From the NCBI GenBank assembly GCA_964623885.1, contig CAZUVM010000053.1:1-15875 (forward strand): a stretch of DNA of 15,875 nucleotides, written 5' to 3'. The translations under genes and the position numbers were made by a program. The notes beneath the pieces are model-generated. The model saw only the letters and a program-made list of their open reading frames with translations, searched no databases and was not told where the DNA came from. The DNA comes from CAZUVM01 sp964623885. Lineage in GTDB: Bacteria > Verrucomicrobiota > Verrucomicrobiia > Limisphaerales > UBA8199. Below are positions 13,614 through 15,875 of the stretch, piece after piece. How positions within the stretch are numbered: the first letter of the stretch is position 1; the number at the start of each line of letters is the position of its first letter.

Positions 13614-15782
13614 GTGTCGTCCACCGAGTTTATAACAAAGAAACCTGACCCTGGCCAGTTCCTGAATCGCGAGCTGAGCTGGCTCGAATTCAATCAACGG
13701 GTGCTGGATGAAGCGCTGGACGCGAGCAATCCGCTGCTCGAGCGGCTCAAATTCTTTTGCATTGTCAGCTCAAACCTCGATGAGTTCTTTGAGGTTCGTG
13801 TCGCCGGCTTGAAACAGCAGATCGAGAGCGATGTGGTCGAGCGCAGCCAGGATGGATTGACCGCATCGGAGGCCTTTCGCGCGATCACCAAACGAGTGCG
13901 GGTGATGGTGCGGGACCAATATGCCTGCTGGCGGGAGCAATTGCAGCCCGCTTTGTTCAGGAATGGCGTCCGGGTCGTCGATGTGCCGGAACTGGACGCC
14001 ATCGACCTGGCCTGGCTAAAGGAATATTATCACGCCCAGGTGCGGCCGGTGCTGACTCCTCTGGCCATTGACCCGGCCCATCCCTTTCCGCAACTGCTCA
14101 ACAAATCGCTCAACCTGATCGTGCGCCTGGAAATGCGGCGCAACCAGGAAGCGCTCAAACACCTGGCCGTGGTACAGATCCCGCGCATCCTGCCGCGTAT
14201 GGTTCGCTTGCCGCGCTCCGATGGCCGCCGCGATTTCGTTTACCTCGGCCGGGTTATCGGCCATTTCCTGGCGGACCTCTTCCCGGGCACGAACCTGCTG
14301 GGCTATTGGCCTTTCCGCGTTACCCGCAACAGCGAGCTCTACATCGACGAAGAAGAAACCGCTAACTTGCTCAAAGCGGTTGAAAACGAGCTCCACAACC
14401 GCCGCAAAGGCGATGCCGTGCGCCTCGAAACAGAGCCCGATTGTCCACCGGCCATTCGCGAAGTGCTCCTCAAAACACTGCGTCTGACCGAAGACGATCT
14501 CTATTTAATCGACGGCCCGCTTAATCCCACGCGTCTGATGGTTCTCTATGAAGGGGACCACTCGCCGGAATTGCGCGACCCGCCGTTTGTTGCGCCGAAC
14601 CCCGCGGCCTTTCGCGGCCAGCCTGACGTGTTCACCGCAATTCGCCAGGGTGACATCCTCCTTCACCATCCCTACGAGAATTTCAGCAGCGTGGTGGGCT
14701 TTCTCGAGCAGGCGGCGACCGATCCGGACGTGCTGGCCATCAAGCAAACGCTCTATAGAACCGGTGGCGACCCGCGTATCATCGGCGCGCTGGAAAGCGC
14801 CGTGCAGAACGGCAAGCAAGTCACCGCCGTGGTCGAGTTGCGCGCGCGGTTCGACGAAGCCAACAATATTCAGTGGGCGCGGCAACTCGAAGAATCGGGT
14901 GTTCACGTGGTCTACGGGCTGGTCGGCTACAAGATCCACGCCAAAAGCACGCTGGTGGTCCGGCGCGAAGGCCATGAAATCCGCCGTTACGTCCATCTCT
15001 CCACCGGCAACTACAATCCGAGTACCGCGAAACTCTACACCGATCTCGGCCTGCTCACCTGCCGGCCCGATTTCGGCGAAGACGCCACCAATTTCTTCAA
15101 TTTGCTGACGGGCATTTGTCAGTTTCAGCCGATGCGCAAGCTGGTGGTTTCCCCCTTCGAGCTGCATGACCGCATGCTCAAATTGATCGAACGCGAAACC
15201 GAAAACGCCCAACGCGGTCTGCCGGCGCGGATTGTGGCCAAGCTCAATTCGCTTGCTGACGAACAGGTAATCCAGGCCCTGTACCGCGCGTCTCAGGCGG
15301 GCGTAGAAATTGATCTGATTGTCCGCGGCATTTGCTGCTTGCGCGCCGGCGTTAAAGGCCTGAGCGAGAAAATCAGAGTGCGTAGCATTGTCGACCGGTT
15401 CCTCGAACACAGCCGCATTTATTATTTCGAAAACGCCTGCCAGCCCCAGGTGTTTCTGAGCAGCGCCGACTGGTTGCCGCGCAATTTCTTTCGCCGAATC
15501 GAACTGGCATTTCCCATCGAGGATGGCCGGTTGCGTGAACGGGTTGTGAGCGAAGTGCTGGCCGTTATCCTCTCGGACAACATCAAAGCTCGGTTTCTGC
15601 AGCCAGACGGCTCGTATCGATACGCCAAGCCGGACAAGGATGAAAAGCCGCGCCGCAGTCAATTCAAGTTTGTCTCTTTGGCCATGAACGCGGTCGAAAC
15701 GGCAACCAAAACCGTGGATGGCCGCGCCAAGCGCACTCAGGTCAAATTAGCGCCCTCGCCTTTTGCGCCAAAGAAGGGCTAA
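13614..15782 (+). CDS. ppk1: Polyphosphate kinase 1
   Basis: A 722-residue enzyme that reversibly transfers the gamma phosphate of ATP to a growing polyphosphate chain. The N domain starts with NRELSWLEFNQRVLDEA and FFCIVSSNLDEFFEVRVAGL. The middle domain has PLAIDPAHPFPQLLNKSLN. The two phospholipase D-like C domains carry the catalytic histidines: His442 in GYKIHAKSTL (autophosphorylated in the family) and His599 in DRFLEHSRIYYF. Their spacing of 157 residues equals that in E. coli PPK (435 and 592). LSTGNYNPSTAKLYTDLGLL and SSADWLPRNFFRRIELAFPI are also conserved. GTG 13614 is the only standard start after an in-frame TAG at 13596; no clear Shine-Dalgarno site precedes it. No ppx, phoU or pst genes are nearby, so phosphate control cannot be judged here. 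Confidence 0.96.
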   Translation: MSSTEFITKKPDPGQFLNRELSWLEFNQRVLDEALDASNPLLERLKFFCIVSSNLDEFFEVRVAGLKQQIESDVVERSQDGLTASEAFRAITKRVRVMVRDQYACWREQLQPALFRNGVRVVDVPELDAIDLAWLKEYYHAQVRPVLTPLAIDPAHPFPQLLNKSLNLIVRLEMRRNQEALKHLAVVQIPRILPRMVRLPRSDGRRDFVYLGRVIGHFLADLFPGTNLLGYWPFRVTRNSELYIDEEETANLLKAVENELHNRRKGDAVRLETEPDCPPAIREVLLKTLRLTEDDLYLIDGPLNPTRLMVLYEGDHSPELRDPPFVAPNPAAFRGQPDVFTAIRQGDILLHHPYENFSSVVGFLEQAATDPDVLAIKQTLYRTGGDPRIIGALESAVQNGKQVTAVVELRARFDEANNIQWARQLEESGVHVVYGLVGYKIHAKSTLVVRREGHEIRRYVHLSTGNYNPSTAKLYTDLGLLTCRPDFGEDATNFFNLLTGICQFQPMRKLVVSPFELHDRMLKLIERETENAQRGLPARIVAKLNSLADEQVIQALYRASQAGVEIDLIVRGICCLRAGVKGLSEKIRVRSIVDRFLEHSRIYYFENACQPQVFLSSADWLPRNFFRRIELAFPIEDGRLRERVVSEVLAVILSDNIKARFLQPDGSYRYAKPDKDEKPRRSQFKFVSLAMNAVETATKTVDGRAKRTQVKLAPSPFAPKKG

Positions 15783-15838
15783 CTAACACCGACGGCTGGA
15801 AGCGCGGGATAAGGAGAACCAGAGCTGCAGACAGCGGC

Positions 15839-15870
15839 TTGAGATCCCAGAATCTCAAAGCTGACCTTTT
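15839..15870 (+). terminator. Possible Rho-independent terminator of ppk1
   Basis: TTGAGAT and ATCTCAA form a perfect 7-base-pair stem around CCCAGA, extendable outward (GCTT with AAGC, one bulge). A CTTTT tract follows after a few bases. It lies about 57 bases after the ppk1 stop. The T tract is short and offset, so strength is uncertain. Confidence 0.4.
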
Positions 15871-15875
15871 CAATC

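Noticed and set aside
13256..13648. 130-codon plus-strand frame overlapping the ppk1 start
   Set aside because: It is composed of low-complexity Arg/Pro/Ala sequence running through hairpins, overlaps ppk1 out of frame and has no recognisable motif.
14505..15662. 385-codon minus-strand frame opposite ppk1
   Set aside because: It is a long open shadow of a GC-rich conserved gene. The plus strand carries full PPK1 motifs and the minus frame shows none.

Overview
The window looks like a piece of chromosome from a free-living, GC-rich, carbohydrate-degrading bacterium. The mix of genes points, by inference only, to Verrucomicrobiota (Pedosphaera/Limisphaerales-like): secreted GH51, GH43 and GH92 enzymes, a Tat-exported TIM-barrel sugar isomerase-like protein, a bacterial glycolate oxidase, weak Shine-Dalgarno sites, and TTG or GTG starts. 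No 16S rRNA or other marker gene is present, so the phylum is not proven.

Layout. (1) 1-358: the C-terminal end of an unrecognised gene, then a non-coding stretch with a degraded palindromic repeat and a 28-base piece matching the 3' end of a tRNA-Gly gene, a possible attachment-site scar. (2) 359-5328: a glyoxylate module. A class V aminotransferase (alanine-glyoxylate type) runs leftwards. Only 40 bases away, glcD-glcE-glcF run rightwards. Glycolate would be oxidised to glyoxylate by GlcDEF and transaminated to glycine. A 57-base imperfect palindrome separates glcD from glcE, and glcE and glcF overlap by 4 bases. (3) 5401-8371, minus strand: a two-gene unit of a GH51-type alpha-L-arabinofuranosidase followed by a GH43 exo-beta-1,3-galactanase-like enzyme, both with signal peptides. 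The pair fits removal of arabinose side chains and trimming of the beta-1,3-galactan backbone of type II arabinogalactan. (4) 8509-9375: a membrane-anchored protein ending in a GrpE-like domain. (5) 9563-12906: a Tat-exported xylose isomerase-like TIM barrel followed by a secreted GH92 alpha-mannosidase. (6) 12907-13613: mostly non-coding, with one possible small membrane protein and a cluster of GC-rich hairpins. (7) 13614-15782: polyphosphate kinase 1, followed by a possible terminator.

Three of the large genes use non-ATG starts (glcD TTG, glcF GTG, ppk1 GTG). I see no CRISPR array, rRNA, complete tRNA, transposase, prophage gene or defence system. No clearly new multi-gene system is evident. 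The points most worth a second look are the membrane-anchored GrpE-like protein, the GlcE lacking the usual FAD diphosphate loop, the GH43 with glutamine at the usual base position, the tRNA fragment at the left edge, the palindromic repeat family, and the hairpin cluster before ppk1.
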